From assembly GCA_903920925.1 (NCBI GenBank), contig CAIXOA010000002.1, positions 1-11,138 of the forward strand: a DNA stretch of 11,138 nucleotides. The letters run 5' to 3'. This document shows, piece after piece, positions 1 through 6,139 of this stretch. The DNA is from an uncultured Microcaldota archaeon (lineage in GTDB: Archaea; Micrarchaeota; Micrarchaeia; Anstonellales; Bilamarchaeaceae). Position 1 is the first letter of the stretch, and every line of letters starts with the position of its first letter. The notes under the pieces were generated by a model. That model ran no database searches. It saw nothing but the letters and a program-made list of their open reading frames with translations, and was not told the DNA's origin. A program made the position numbers and the translations under genes.

Positions 1-528
1 AACCGTGAAAGCGGCTATCCCGCCCCCAACCGAGGTAACCAGTTGCACAATCCCCATGGCCGTGAGGAAAAGCGCAGGCACAAGCCCGAACTGCAGGAGC
101 AAATACGCGGAACCGAACAACAACCCCGCCTTTAGTAATGCACCAGCCCCCAGCGATAGGAAATAATTCACCCTCTTCCCCCCGAAAAGGTATTTCATCG
201 CCAATATGAGCAAAACATTTCCCGCCCAGATGAACGGGACCATGAACACGAGCGCAAAAGTGAACGGCCCAAACAAAACTCCGCGCGCAATCGCCCCCAG
301 GCTCGGCAATAATGCAATCGAAACCACCTTCTTCGCATCCAGATTAAGGGAAGCAACCACCAGGAACGCATTGACCAGCGTCCCCACCAGCAGTTGCGGA
401 TTCCCGACCAAAAACGGAATTAAAAATGCCAAGAATCCCAAGAAAAGGAATTCCGCCCACTCGAACTTCTCTCCGAGCCGGAACACTCTCGAATCCAGCA
501 CTTCCATCGTCCTGTTCGCGAAAGCCAT
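1..528 (-). CDS. Polytopic membrane protein, ECF S-component-like fold, 3' end cut by window edge
   Basis: The frame starts at ATG 528 and stays open for 176 codons to the window edge, so the C-terminus is missing. It is strongly hydrophobic, with about six likely membrane segments (near residues 25-42, 45-62, 68-86, 90-115, 122-146 and 150-174). Motifs such as PQLLVGTLVNA (44-54), LLPSLGAIA and IVQLVTSVGGG (160-170) recall a family of small membrane proteins in archaea and candidate bacteria. Members are often labelled iron hydrogenase in databases, apparently wrongly, and look like ECF-transporter substrate-binding components; I recall this from memory. The start lies two bases after the stop of the upstream gene and has a GAGGGG core six bases before it, so the two genes are probably co-transcribed. 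The substrate is unknown. Confidence 0.6.
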   Translation of the reverse strand, partial: MAFANRTMEVLDSRVFRLGEKFEWAEFLFLGFLAFLIPFLVGNPQLLVGTLVNAFLVVASLNLDAKKVVSIALLPSLGAIARGVLFGPFTFALVFMVPFIWAGNVLLILAMKYLFGGKRVNYFLSLGAGALLKAGLLFGSAYLLLQFGLVPALFLTAMGIVQLVTSVGGGIAAFTV

Positions 529-530
529 CC

Positions 531-1160
531 TCATCCCCTCATCTGGCCGTAGAACATCAGTGTGTTCAGGCAGAACAGCGCAATCATAAGTATGCTCAGC
601 ACAAGGAGCGCCAGTTTGGATTGCGAGTGCATCTCGTTTATATTCCTCTCGGTCTCCGCAACACTCGCGCGCGCATTGCTTATCTCATCCTTTATCCCAG
701 AAAGGCTTAAAGTTGCAGAGCTGGCCGAATCCTCCACATCCTTGGCTGATTGGGAGGTTTGCCCCATCTCGCCTGCGGACTCCTTCATGTCCGTCCCGGT
801 CTGCCTCAGCCCTGAGACCGCGTCCGAAGGCATAAGCGGCACCATCGCAAGCCCCGAAGCCGTATCCTCCACAGCCTGCCCCATCCCGTACAGCACATTG
901 GAATAGGAATCCAGCGTGGAAGATGTGTTCCCCGCAAAGGACGCAAATGAATTCACGGTATCCTCCGCATACCCCACAGTGAGCCCCGCATTCATGAGAA
1001 TGTTGTCCAGGCTCCTCGTCTGCGCGAGGGCGCTGTCCCTTATCCCGTCGATGACACCGCCGAGGGTAAAATAGAACCATATGGTCGCAATTATGCCCGC
1101 GATTCCTATGAAAATCCCGCCCGCAGCGACAATTTTGCCCAGCAATTCCTTCCCTTCCAT
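531..1160 (-). CDS. Two-helix membrane-anchored protein with long Ser/Ala-rich helical domain
   Basis: This 209-residue protein is not one I recognise. It has one membrane helix at each end (about residues 11-33 and 183-204). Between them lies some 145 residues rich in Ser, Ala, Thr, Asp and Met, with no Cys or Pro-rich stretches and a periodicity typical of helical bundles. That pattern resembles the signalling or periplasmic helices of chemoreceptor-like proteins, but no HAMP or receptor hairpin motif is visible. Lysines at positions 4 and 9 suggest a cytoplasmic N-terminus with the central region outside the cell, which is an inference. It is the first gene of a minus-strand pair with the polytopic membrane protein downstream, so the two may form a complex. 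A TATA-like element lies about 30 bases upstream, giving a nearly leaderless transcript. Confidence 0.7.
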   Translation of the reverse strand: MEGKELLGKIVAAGGIFIGIAGIIATIWFYFTLGGVIDGIRDSALAQTRSLDNILMNAGLTVGYAEDTVNSFASFAGNTSSTLDSYSNVLYGMGQAVEDTASGLAMVPLMPSDAVSGLRQTGTDMKESAGEMGQTSQSAKDVEDSASSATLSLSGIKDEISNARASVAETERNINEMHSQSKLALLVLSILMIALFCLNTLMFYGQMRG

Positions 1161-1182
1161 GCAAATCCGTCACATAATAGCA

Positions 1183-1194
1183 TTTAATATATTT
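1183..1194. promoter_or_regulatory. Shared divergent TATA element for the cold-shock gene and the membrane-protein pair
   Basis: The AT-rich stretch contains AATATATT at 1186-1193, a perfect palindrome. It is the only good TATA candidate in the 64-base gap between the starts at 1160 (minus) and 1225 (plus). Its centre is about 30 bases from the minus-strand ATG and 35 bases from the plus-strand ATG. Archaeal TATA boxes usually lie about 26 bases before transcription starts, so both transcripts would have very short leaders. Confidence 0.5.
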
Positions 1195-1224
1195 CCCCTG
1201 CAAATACAGAGCAGGGTAATTAGA

Positions 1225-1419
1225 ATGGCAGAAGGAAAAGTGAAATTTTATAACGTAAGCAAGAGGTTCGGCTTCATAGCCGGTGACGACGGGCAGGAGT
1301 ATTTCATGCACCAGAGCGGGATTGCCCCGGGCACCCAACTCAACGAGGGTGACAGGGTCTCCTTTGACGTCGTGCAGGGCGACAGGGGCCCCAAGGCGGA
1401 GAACGTAAAGAAGCTCTGA
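1225..1419 (+). CDS. Cold-shock domain protein (CspA family)
   Basis: This 64-residue single-domain cold-shock protein is an OB-fold that binds single-stranded RNA or DNA, typically as an RNA chaperone. The RNP1 motif KRFGFI is at residues 13-18 and the RNP2-like motif YFMHQS at 26-31. The N-terminal GKVKFYN matches the usual GxVKWFN strand, with Trp replaced by Phe. In RNP2 the usual last aromatic residue of VFVHF is Gln30, so one stacking position is lost. ATG 1225 is preferred to earlier in-frame ATGs because the domain begins there, it lies just downstream of the TATA element, and an AGGGT core sits seven bases before it. Cold-shock domains are common in bacteria but patchy in archaea. 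The stop codon abuts the convergent gene's stop with no spacer. Confidence 0.93.
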   Translation: MAEGKVKFYNVSKRFGFIAGDDGQEYFMHQSGIAPGTQLNEGDRVSFDVVQGDRGPKAENVKKL

Positions 1420-1914
1420 TCAGAAACCTTTCTTTGCCATTTCGAGAAGAAATGGCAGGCAGTCTTTTTTCTTACCTTTCTTCCTATTCCACTCCTTTAC
1501 GATTAGCCTGTAGGCTTCTATCTCCTTTGCATATTCCGGGCGTATGTGCGTCCCCAAAACCGAATGCATAATCCTTGGAATCCCCGGGCACAGCTTCCCC
1601 ATCATCTTTCCCTGCGCATTTTTCGGGTATGCCTTGCACACCGATGGCGCAATCCTGTGTATGGAACATCTTCCCCACTCAAGGAAATAGCAGGGATGAG
1701 ATTTCAGCGCAAGCAGATAATCCTCCGCGCACTGCGAATCGTGCATCTCAAGCACCATATCGTTGTCATAATTCAGTATCTTGAGCGGCGCAAGAACCGC
1801 AAAATCCGAAGCCCTGTATCCGTCCTCCACGATGCGCAGCACGTCGAAAGCCGTCACCGCAATAAGATGGTTCTTGCAGCACTCCGCGCCGCAGAGCATG
1901 CACGGGCTAAGCAT
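1420..1914 (-). CDS. YkgJ-family Cys-cluster protein (putative zinc/iron-binding), paralogue A
   Basis: This 164-residue protein belongs to the YkgJ-type family (Pfam zinc- or iron-chelating CxxCxxCC domain), whose cellular role is not established. The N-terminal cluster is C5-x2-C8-x3-C12-C13, one residue longer than the canonical CxxCGACC. Further conserved-looking cysteines are C62, C75, C83, C93 (in APSVCKAYP, the family's RPxxCRxYP element) and C109 (LCPG). H86 sits inside the IHRIAP segment. The tail is basic (RKKGKKK) and probably helical. A divergent gene 42 bases away encodes a second family member with the canonical motif. A TATA-like element lies about 26 bases before the ATG, so the mRNA is probably leaderless. 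Family membership is clear; function and metal are unknown. Confidence 0.88.
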   Translation of the reverse strand: MLSPCMLCGAECCKNHLIAVTAFDVLRIVEDGYRASDFAVLAPLKILNYDNDMVLEMHDSQCAEDYLLALKSHPCYFLEWGRCSIHRIAPSVCKAYPKNAQGKMMGKLCPGIPRIMHSVLGTHIRPEYAKEIEAYRLIVKEWNRKKGKKKDCLPFLLEMAKKGF

Positions 1915-1934
1915 GCGCCCATTACTTAGTCCAT

Positions 1935-1944
1935 CTTTTTATGC
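1935..1944. promoter_or_regulatory. TATA-like element between the divergent YkgJ-family genes
   Basis: CTTTTTATGC (GCATAAAAAG on the other strand) is the only T/A-rich element in the 42-base gap. Its centre is about 25 bases from the minus-strand ATG at 1914 and 24-27 bases from the plus-strand ATGs at 1963 and 1966. Both genes could therefore be transcribed leaderless from it. Use in both directions is an inference from spacing. Confidence 0.4.
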
Positions 1945-1956
1945 ATTTCCTGCCAT

Positions 1957-2448
1957 ATGCATATGATGAGTTGTATACGCTGCGGAGCCTGCTGCACCAG
2001 TTTTGGAGTGTGCATCACCCCCGCGGACATCCGCCACATCTCCTCAGCTACTGGCATGCCACCTGCGAAATTCGTGGACACGGTCCAGGATTATCCAGGA
2101 AGGGAGCGCACCGAGCCCGCCCTCCGCATAGGCGGGGAAATGCAAATCCTAGTTTTGAAGCGCAGCCCGTCGAACGTTTGTTTTTTCTATTCCCCCGAGG
2201 GCTGCAAAATCTATGCCCACCGCCCGCTCCTCTGCAGGACATATCCGTTCAAGAAAGATATGAGGGATATGCTCTCCCGGCCCTGCCCTTCGGGATGGAT
2301 GCCGGAAGGAAAAGAAAGGAAGCAATACGAAAAAGACATCAAAAATTACGAAAAGGAACTCCAATCCTTCCAGAAGTTCGCAAAAGAATGGAATTCAGGG
2401 GGAGGCGGTTCTCTCTCCGAACTGCTCTCCGTCATTTCAAAATCCTGA
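1957..2448 (+). CDS. YkgJ-family Cys-cluster protein (putative zinc/iron-binding), paralogue B
   Basis: This 163-residue member of the YkgJ-type family has the canonical CIRCGACC cluster at residues 6-13. Later come C75, C83 (EGCKIYAHRP), C93 (LLCRTYP) and C110 (RPCPSGW). The segment from about 115 to 146 is rich in Lys and Glu and probably helical. A GGGG hinge then leads to a short C-terminal tail. Three in-frame ATGs (1957, 1963, 1966) precede the Cys cluster. The position of the TATA-like element favours 1963 or 1966 as a leaderless start, which would remove two or three residues. The last 17 bases overlap the 3' end of the convergent Nudix-like gene. The metal and reaction are unknown. 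Pairing with a divergent paralogue suggests related but not identical roles. Confidence 0.88.
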   Translation: MHMMSCIRCGACCTSFGVCITPADIRHISSATGMPPAKFVDTVQDYPGRERTEPALRIGGEMQILVLKRSPSNVCFFYSPEGCKIYAHRPLLCRTYPFKKDMRDMLSRPCPSGWMPEGKERKQYEKDIKNYEKELQSFQKFAKEWNSGGGGSLSELLSVISKS

Positions 2449-2842
2449 TCCATTCCGCCTTCCTTCCCAATCTTTCCTTTTTGGCTTCCTCAAGGGAAAT
2501 CCATTTAACTCCGGAATATTCCCCGGAAACCCTTGCGCTCATGTTCTTCGCGCTAACCCGGAACCCGAGCGCTGGAATCCATTTTTTCTTCTTGCGCGAG
2601 CCGGCATTGTATTTCCCTTCAAGGGCCGGCTCGTGCACCTGTGCATCTATCGCCGTCTTCCGCATCACCGCCTCCTTCAGTTCCGCAACGGGGTTCCTTC
2701 CCTTTTCCACAAGCATGCACGGAAGCTCAAGGAGCTCCCGCTCGCCCTCCATCTTCTTCAGGAATAGCACTCTTCCCCCGTCCTCGATTATTGCGCACGC
2801 AAGCGCGGAATACGCCTGCGCCTTGACCAGTTTCTTTTCCAG
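2432..2842 (-). CDS. Nudix-fold protein with degenerate catalytic box, probable CTG start
   Basis: The 136-residue reading aligns with the Nudix fold end to end. Strand ALACAIIEDGGRVLFLKK is at residues 13-30, a Nudix-box-equivalent at 43-65, and the typical C-terminal GEYSGVKWISLEEA at 107-120. In the box (G-x5-E-x7-REUxEExGU) every signature residue is changed: G to M43, E to R49, R to E57, E to A58, EE to R61 and K62, G to A64. Only the hydrophobic V59 and I65 remain. The Mg-binding glutamates are gone, so hydrolysis is unlikely; a nucleotide-binding or regulatory role is an inference. The only standard start codon in frame is GTG 2770, which would delete the first strand. CTG 2842 has an AGGGT core six bases upstream, the spacing used by other genes here. 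It is the last gene of the pentose phosphate operon. Confidence 0.72.
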   Translation of the reverse strand: MEKKLVKAQAYSALACAIIEDGGRVLFLKKMEGERELLELPCMLVEKGRNPVAELKEAVMRKTAIDAQVHEPALEGKYNAGSRKKKKWIPALGFRVSAKNMSARVSGEYSGVKWISLEEAKKERLGRKAEWIRILK

Positions 2843-2851
2843 AAAATTACC

Positions 2852-3496
2852 CTACTTCTTGCTCTTTGCGTAATCCTCCTTGAACTGCGCAATCCCCCTG
2901 TCGGTCAATGGATGCCTGAACAGCTTCTCAAACACGTCAGGGGGGATGGTCGCTATATGCGCGCCCATCCTCGCCGCATCCACCACGTGCACCGGGTCCC
3001 GCACAGAAGCCACAATCACTTCCGTCTTGAATTCGTAATTTGAGAAAATCTCCATTATGTCCGCAATCAGCTGCATCCCGTCCTCCGAGATGTCATCCAG
3101 CCTCCCCACAAAGGGGGAAACATAGGAAGCCCCCGCCTTCGCAGCCAATAATGCCTGGTTCGCGGAGAACACAAGCGTCACGTTCGTCTTAATCCCCTTC
3201 TTCTCCAGAATCCGGGCCGCCTTCAATCCTTCCTTTGTCATGGGCACCTTCACCACAATGTTCTTCGCCCATTTCGCAAACTCCGTCCCCTCCTTCACCA
3301 TGCCATCCGCATCCTCGCTTATCCCCTCAACGCTCACCGGGCCGGGAACAAGCGCCGCAATCTCCCGCACCACTTCCCTCTGCCCCCTTCCCGACTTCAT
3401 GATGATGGTGGGATTGGTGGTCACCCCGTCACACATCCCCATCTCCACAGCCGCCTTGATCTTCCCAACATCCGCCGTATCCAGAAAGAATTTCAT
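2852..3496 (-). CDS. tal: Transaldolase (TalC/fructose-6-phosphate aldolase family)
   Basis: This 214-residue single-domain TIM barrel has the size of the short transaldolase subfamily. Transaldolase moves a dihydroxyacetone unit between sugar phosphates in the non-oxidative pentose phosphate pathway. The Schiff-base lysine is K83 in VVKVPMT. D6 and N28 ([13 protein letters not shown]) are the other core active-site residues. By alignment with E. coli FSA, the specificity position Q59 is E57 here and Y131 is F129 (SYVSPFVGR). Glu and Phe at these sites mark true transaldolases rather than fructose-6-phosphate aldolases. The start at 3496 has GAGGT six bases upstream, and only four bases separate it from the transketolase C-subunit stop. 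This gene and the transketolase genes give a co-transcribed pathway. The stop is TAG, followed in the same frame by the Nudix-like gene. Confidence 0.93.
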   Translation of the reverse strand: MKFFLDTADVGKIKAAVEMGMCDGVTTNPTIIMKSGRGQREVVREIAALVPGPVSVEGISEDADGMVKEGTEFAKWAKNIVVKVPMTKEGLKAARILEKKGIKTNVTLVFSANQALLAAKAGASYVSPFVGRLDDISEDGMQLIADIMEIFSNYEFKTEVIVASVRDPVHVVDAARMGAHIATIPPDVFEKLFRHPLTDRGIAQFKEDYAKSKK

Positions 3497-3500
3497 TTTC

Positions 3501-4472
3501 TTACCTCTTTTTCATATTCATCGATTCCCTGACCACTGAAGCAATTCCATCCGCATCCAATTTATACTTTTTGAGCAGCTCAAACGCGCTCCCGGACTCG
3601 CAGAAATGGTCATAAATCCCGTGCCTTCTCACCGGAACCGGATATTCGGAAGAAATCACCTCCGCGACCGCGCTCCCCATCCCCCCGTTCACCTGGTGCT
3701 CTTCAACCGTCACGACCAGCCCGGTCTTCTTCGCCCACTCCACGACAGTTTTCTTGTCCATCGGCTTGATTGTGTGGCAATCCACCACCGCGCAGGAAAT
3801 CCCTTCACCATGCAATTTCTCCGCCGCCACGAGTGATTCATAAACCATCGGCCCGCACGCAATAAGAGTCGCATCCGCCCCTTCCCTGTACAAATTCGCC
3901 TCCCCAATCTTGAAGGGGGTCTCGGGAGTGGTGAATACCGGCATCTTCTCCCTGCACGTGCGTATGTACGCCGGCTTCCCAAGCTCATGCGCCGCAATGG
4001 TCGCCTTCCTCACTTCCTCCATGTCTGCCGGCGCCATCACCACCAAATTAGGCAGAACCCTCGTAATCGCCATGTCCTCCAGCGCCTGGTGCGATGCCCC
4101 GTCCGGCCCGACCGTAACTCCCGTATGCGAGCCGTGGAAAACAACCGGCACGTCATTATAGCAAACGGAAACCCTGAGCTGGTCCCAGTTCCTTCCCGGG
4201 GAAAATACCCCATAGGCGGAGATGAACGCCTTCTTCCCGCATGCCGCAATCCCAGCGGCCACCCCGGCAAGGTTCTGCTCGGCAACCCCCACCTGCACAA
4301 ACCTCTTCGGGAATTTCTCCGCAAACCAGTGCGTGCGCGTGGATTCGGAAACGTCAGCAGTGAGCACCCATACATTCGGGTCCTTTTCCCCCAGCTCGAC
4401 GAGCGCCTTTCCGAAGCCGTCCCGGCTAGCGGCGGTGCCATTCGCCGGGAACGTTATGTGGTCACGAAGCAT
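3501..4472 (-). CDS. Transketolase, C-terminal subunit
   Basis: This 323-residue protein carries the pyrimidine-binding and C-terminal domains of transketolase. It pairs with the N-terminal subunit encoded immediately upstream to form a thiamine-diphosphate enzyme that transfers two-carbon units between sugar phosphates. Visible motifs are VQVGVAEQN with the cofactor-activating glutamate (about E65), [16 protein letters not shown], and [20 protein letters not shown] (about 114-133) with two active-site histidines. Start choice: ATG 4478 overlaps the upstream stop as ATGA. ATG 4472 has GAGGG exactly six bases before it, as in neighbouring genes, and is preferred; the difference is two residues. 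A longer open frame to 4565 only reads through the upstream gene. Split transketolases are the rule in archaea and also occur in some bacteria. Confidence 0.94.
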   Translation of the reverse strand: MLRDHITFPANGTAASRDGFGKALVELGEKDPNVWVLTADVSESTRTHWFAEKFPKRFVQVGVAEQNLAGVAAGIAACGKKAFISAYGVFSPGRNWDQLRVSVCYNDVPVVFHGSHTGVTVGPDGASHQALEDMAITRVLPNLVVMAPADMEEVRKATIAAHELGKPAYIRTCREKMPVFTTPETPFKIGEANLYREGADATLIACGPMVYESLVAAEKLHGEGISCAVVDCHTIKPMDKKTVVEWAKKTGLVVTVEEHQVNGGMGSAVAEVISSEYPVPVRRHGIYDHFCESGSAFELLKKYKLDADGIASVVRESMNMKKR

Positions 4473-4474
4473 GT

Positions 4475-5335
4475 TCATCCCTCCTCCTCGATTACGGTCC
4501 TCTCCACCCCGAGCAGGTTCAGCGCCTCTTCCGCTTCTTTTTGCGTCGGCGGCTTGCCGTGCCACTCAGTAAGGAATTCCATGAAGGGTATTCCCTTCCC
4601 TGGGATGGTGTGTGCGATTATGAGCGTCGGCTTCTCGTAAATCGCCTTGCTCTTCTCGCACGCGTCAATTATCTCGTGAATGTTGTGCCCGTCCACCTCA
4701 ATCACGTGCCACCCGAACGAGCGGTATTTCTCGTCAAGGGGCTCAAGGGGAAGCACCTCTTCCGTGAATCCGTCTATCTGGATGTTATTCCTGTCCATTA
4801 TGGCGGTCAAATTCCCCAGCTTATACTTGGACGCAAGCATCACCGCCTCCCAGGTCTGCCCTTCACCGTGCTCGCCGTCCGATATGACCGCATAAACCCT
4901 CCACCTCTTCCTCTCGCACTTGGAGACTATCGCCATCCCAACCGCCTGCGACAGCCCCTGGCCCAGGGGCCCGGAGGAGTTCTCAATCCCCGGAAGCGCG
5001 GTCCTGTGCGGGTGCCCCTGCAATCTGCTCCCCAGTTTCCTCAGCGTGAGCAGTTCCTCCTTGGGGAAATAGCCCGCGTTCGCCATCGCCGCATACATGA
5101 CCGGGCACACGTGCCCGTTCGAAAGCACCAGCCTGTCACGGTCCGGCCAGGAGGGATTCTTCGGGTCATGGTACAATACGTTGAAGTAGAGCGCGGTGAA
5201 GATGTCCGCGAGCCCTATGGAGCCGGCGGAATGCCCGGATTTCGCCTCATAGAGCATCTTGATTACGTCTTCGCGTATCGTGTTCGCAATCAGCTTCAGC
5301 TGCTTCGTGTTGGTGATTCTCATCCTGCTACCCAT
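4475..5335 (-). CDS. Transketolase, N-terminal subunit
   Basis: This 286-residue diphosphate-binding half of a split transketolase works with the adjacent C-terminal subunit. Motifs are SGHSAGSIGLADIF (33-46) and SNGHVCP (72-78), with catalytic-type histidines H35 and H75. GHPHRTALPGIENSSGPLGQGLSQAVGMA lies near 107-135. The thiamine-diphosphate metal motif starts at SDGEHGEG (152-159) and ends at N183-N184. The first Gly of the usual GDG is Ser152; the metal-binding Asp153 is kept, so activity is expected. The ATG at 5335 overlaps the epimerase stop by eight bases and has a G-run six bases before it. ATG 5323, just after the epimerase stop, has GGGT at the same distance and is equally possible (four residues shorter). 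Either arrangement implies translational coupling. Confidence 0.94.
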   Translation of the reverse strand: MGSRMRITNTKQLKLIANTIREDVIKMLYEAKSGHSAGSIGLADIFTALYFNVLYHDPKNPSWPDRDRLVLSNGHVCPVMYAAMANAGYFPKEELLTLRKLGSRLQGHPHRTALPGIENSSGPLGQGLSQAVGMAIVSKCERKRWRVYAVISDGEHGEGQTWEAVMLASKYKLGNLTAIMDRNNIQIDGFTEEVLPLEPLDEKYRSFGWHVIEVDGHNIHEIIDACEKSKAIYEKPTLIIAHTIPGKGIPFMEFLTEWHGKPPTQKEAEEALNLLGVERTVIEEEG

Positions 5336-5981
5336 GGCTCTCCCCCCAGCCCTTTTTCAAGGCATTCTTCAAATCCTCGATTGCCTTTTCCGCGTCCGGC
5401 TTCGCGAATATGGAGCTCGCCGCAGCAAGGCCGTTCGCACCCGCCCCCGCGGCCCTCAGCCCGGTCTCGGGATTGATTCCCCCATCCACCTCTATCTCTG
5501 CTTTCGGAAGCATCCTTCTTAATTCCCTTATCTTCGCCTCCACGTCCGGGATGTATTTTTGCCCGTAGAACCCCGGGTGCACGGACATCACAAGTATTTT
5601 CTCCACATTTTTGAGGTGCGGCTTTATTTTCTCAAGGGAGGTTTCCGGGTTAAGCGCAACCCCCAGCCTTCCGCCGCTCTCCTTAACCGCATTTGCAAGA
5701 TTATCCCAGCTCTCAACCGCCTCCACGTGCACCATGTGCAGGTAAGGCCCCTTCACCTTCGCCACCCACCCCTCCGGCTTTTGCACCATCCAGTGGATTT
5801 CATATCTCAATCCGGAGGGAAGCTCCTGCAGTTCCTTTATCCCTATTGTAAAATTAGGCACGAACTTGTTATCCATTATATCAATATGGATAATATTCAC
5901 ATAATTCCTGACGCGTGAGATATGCTCCAGCAATTCCTCCTTGGTTTTCACCAGGACGGCTGGTATTATCTCTAGCGCCAT
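5328..5981 (-). CDS. rpe: Ribulose-phosphate 3-epimerase
   Basis: This 217-residue TIM-barrel enzyme interconverts ribulose 5-phosphate and xylulose 5-phosphate. Motifs in order: HIDIMDNKFVPNFTIG (32-47) with metal and catalytic residues H32 and D34, EIHWMV (61-66) with H63, VHPGFYGQK (134-142), and VDGGINPETG (165-174) with the second catalytic aspartate D166. The phosphate-binding AAASSIF lies near 186-192. The usual N-terminal PSILSAD is PAVLVKT here, so the conserved serine is missing. Some divergence in substrate (for example another ketose phosphate) cannot be excluded, but neighbouring transketolase and transaldolase genes support the pentose role. ATG 5981 is chosen over TTG 5996 because GGGGT lies exactly six bases upstream. 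It is the first gene of the operon. Confidence 0.9.
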   Translation of the reverse strand: MALEIIPAVLVKTKEELLEHISRVRNYVNIIHIDIMDNKFVPNFTIGIKELQELPSGLRYEIHWMVQKPEGWVAKVKGPYLHMVHVEAVESWDNLANAVKESGGRLGVALNPETSLEKIKPHLKNVEKILVMSVHPGFYGQKYIPDVEAKIRELRRMLPKAEIEVDGGINPETGLRAAGAGANGLAAASSIFAKPDAEKAIEDLKNALKKGWGESHG

Positions 5982-5987
5982 ATCTTT

Positions 5988-5992
5988 ACCCC
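5988..5992 (-). promoter_or_regulatory. Shine-Dalgarno core deciding the epimerase start
   Basis: GGGGT on the minus strand, with a six-base spacer to ATG 5981. The same spacing recurs for transaldolase (GAGGT, 3507-3503), transketolase C subunit (GAGGG, 4483-4479) and the four-helix membrane protein (GAGGT before GTG 7778). That makes the upstream TTG an unlikely start. Confidence 0.65.
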
Positions 5993-6012
5993 ACAATACG
6001 AGCGCTTGCCCG

Positions 6013-6045
6013 TAATATTGTATACCCGTTTGGAATTAAAATATT
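6013..6045 (-). promoter_or_regulatory. Probable promoter region of the pentose phosphate operon
   Basis: Two AT-rich TATA candidates lie on the minus strand upstream of the epimerase gene, near 6045-6034 (AATATTTTAATT) and near 6025-6013 (GTATACAATATTA). The first would give a leader of about 30 bases, the second about 10. The sequence alone does not decide between them. The rest of 5997-6100 shows no gene. Confidence 0.35.
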
Positions 6046-6100
6046 CGCATAGGCCACAAATCCAATTCTGAACGGAAAAAATGCAAAAAACGCGCATACG

Positions 6101-6108
6101 TTTATAAT
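6101..6108 (+). promoter_or_regulatory. TATA box of micro-ORF unit 1
   Basis: TTTATAAT, an excellent match to the archaeal TATA box, lies 39 bases before ATG 6140. With the usual spacing, transcription would start near 6130, leaving a leader of about ten bases. The flanking bases CATACG and GTTTCACTG are nearly identical in unit 2. Confidence 0.75.
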
Positions 6109-6118
6109 GTTTCACTGA

Positions 6119-6138
6119 TTTACCAAGCCCGTGGTAAA
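6119..6138 (+). promoter_or_regulatory. Perfect inverted repeat at the transcription and translation start of unit 1 (candidate operator)
   Basis: TTTACCA-N6-TGGTAAA ends two bases before the start codon. It spans the predicted transcription start, so its left arm would not be in the RNA; a protein-binding operator is more likely than an RNA hairpin. A copy with one mismatch occurs at the same place in unit 2 (6297-6318). The right arm also contains the GTGGT that could serve as ribosome-binding site. Confidence 0.45.
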
Positions 6139-6139
6139 A

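Noticed and set aside
206..910. Plus-strand frames opposite the two membrane-protein genes
   Set aside because: The minus-strand frames have membrane-protein composition, ribosome-binding spacing and tight coupling; the plus-strand ones show none of these.
2852..2854. Pyrrolysine or suppressor readthrough of the transaldolase TAG into the Nudix-like frame
   Set aside because: TAG also ends the epimerase, the four-helix membrane protein and the phosphoglycerate mutase here, so it acts as an ordinary stop. A CTG start with good spacing explains the frame more simply.
1941..2873. A 310-codon open frame on the plus strand covering YkgJ paralogue B and the Nudix-like gene
   Set aside because: Its translation is low-complexity and matches no fold. 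It lies in another frame over two genes with clear family motifs.
4541..5476. A 311-codon plus-strand frame opposite the transketolase N subunit
   Set aside because: It is the antisense shadow of a GC-rich conserved gene, with Arg/Pro/His-rich translation typical of such shadows.
6126..6139. RNA hairpin or riboswitch in the micro-ORF leader
   Set aside because: The predicted transcription start is near 6130, so the left arm of the repeat would not be transcribed. The leader is too short for a riboswitch.
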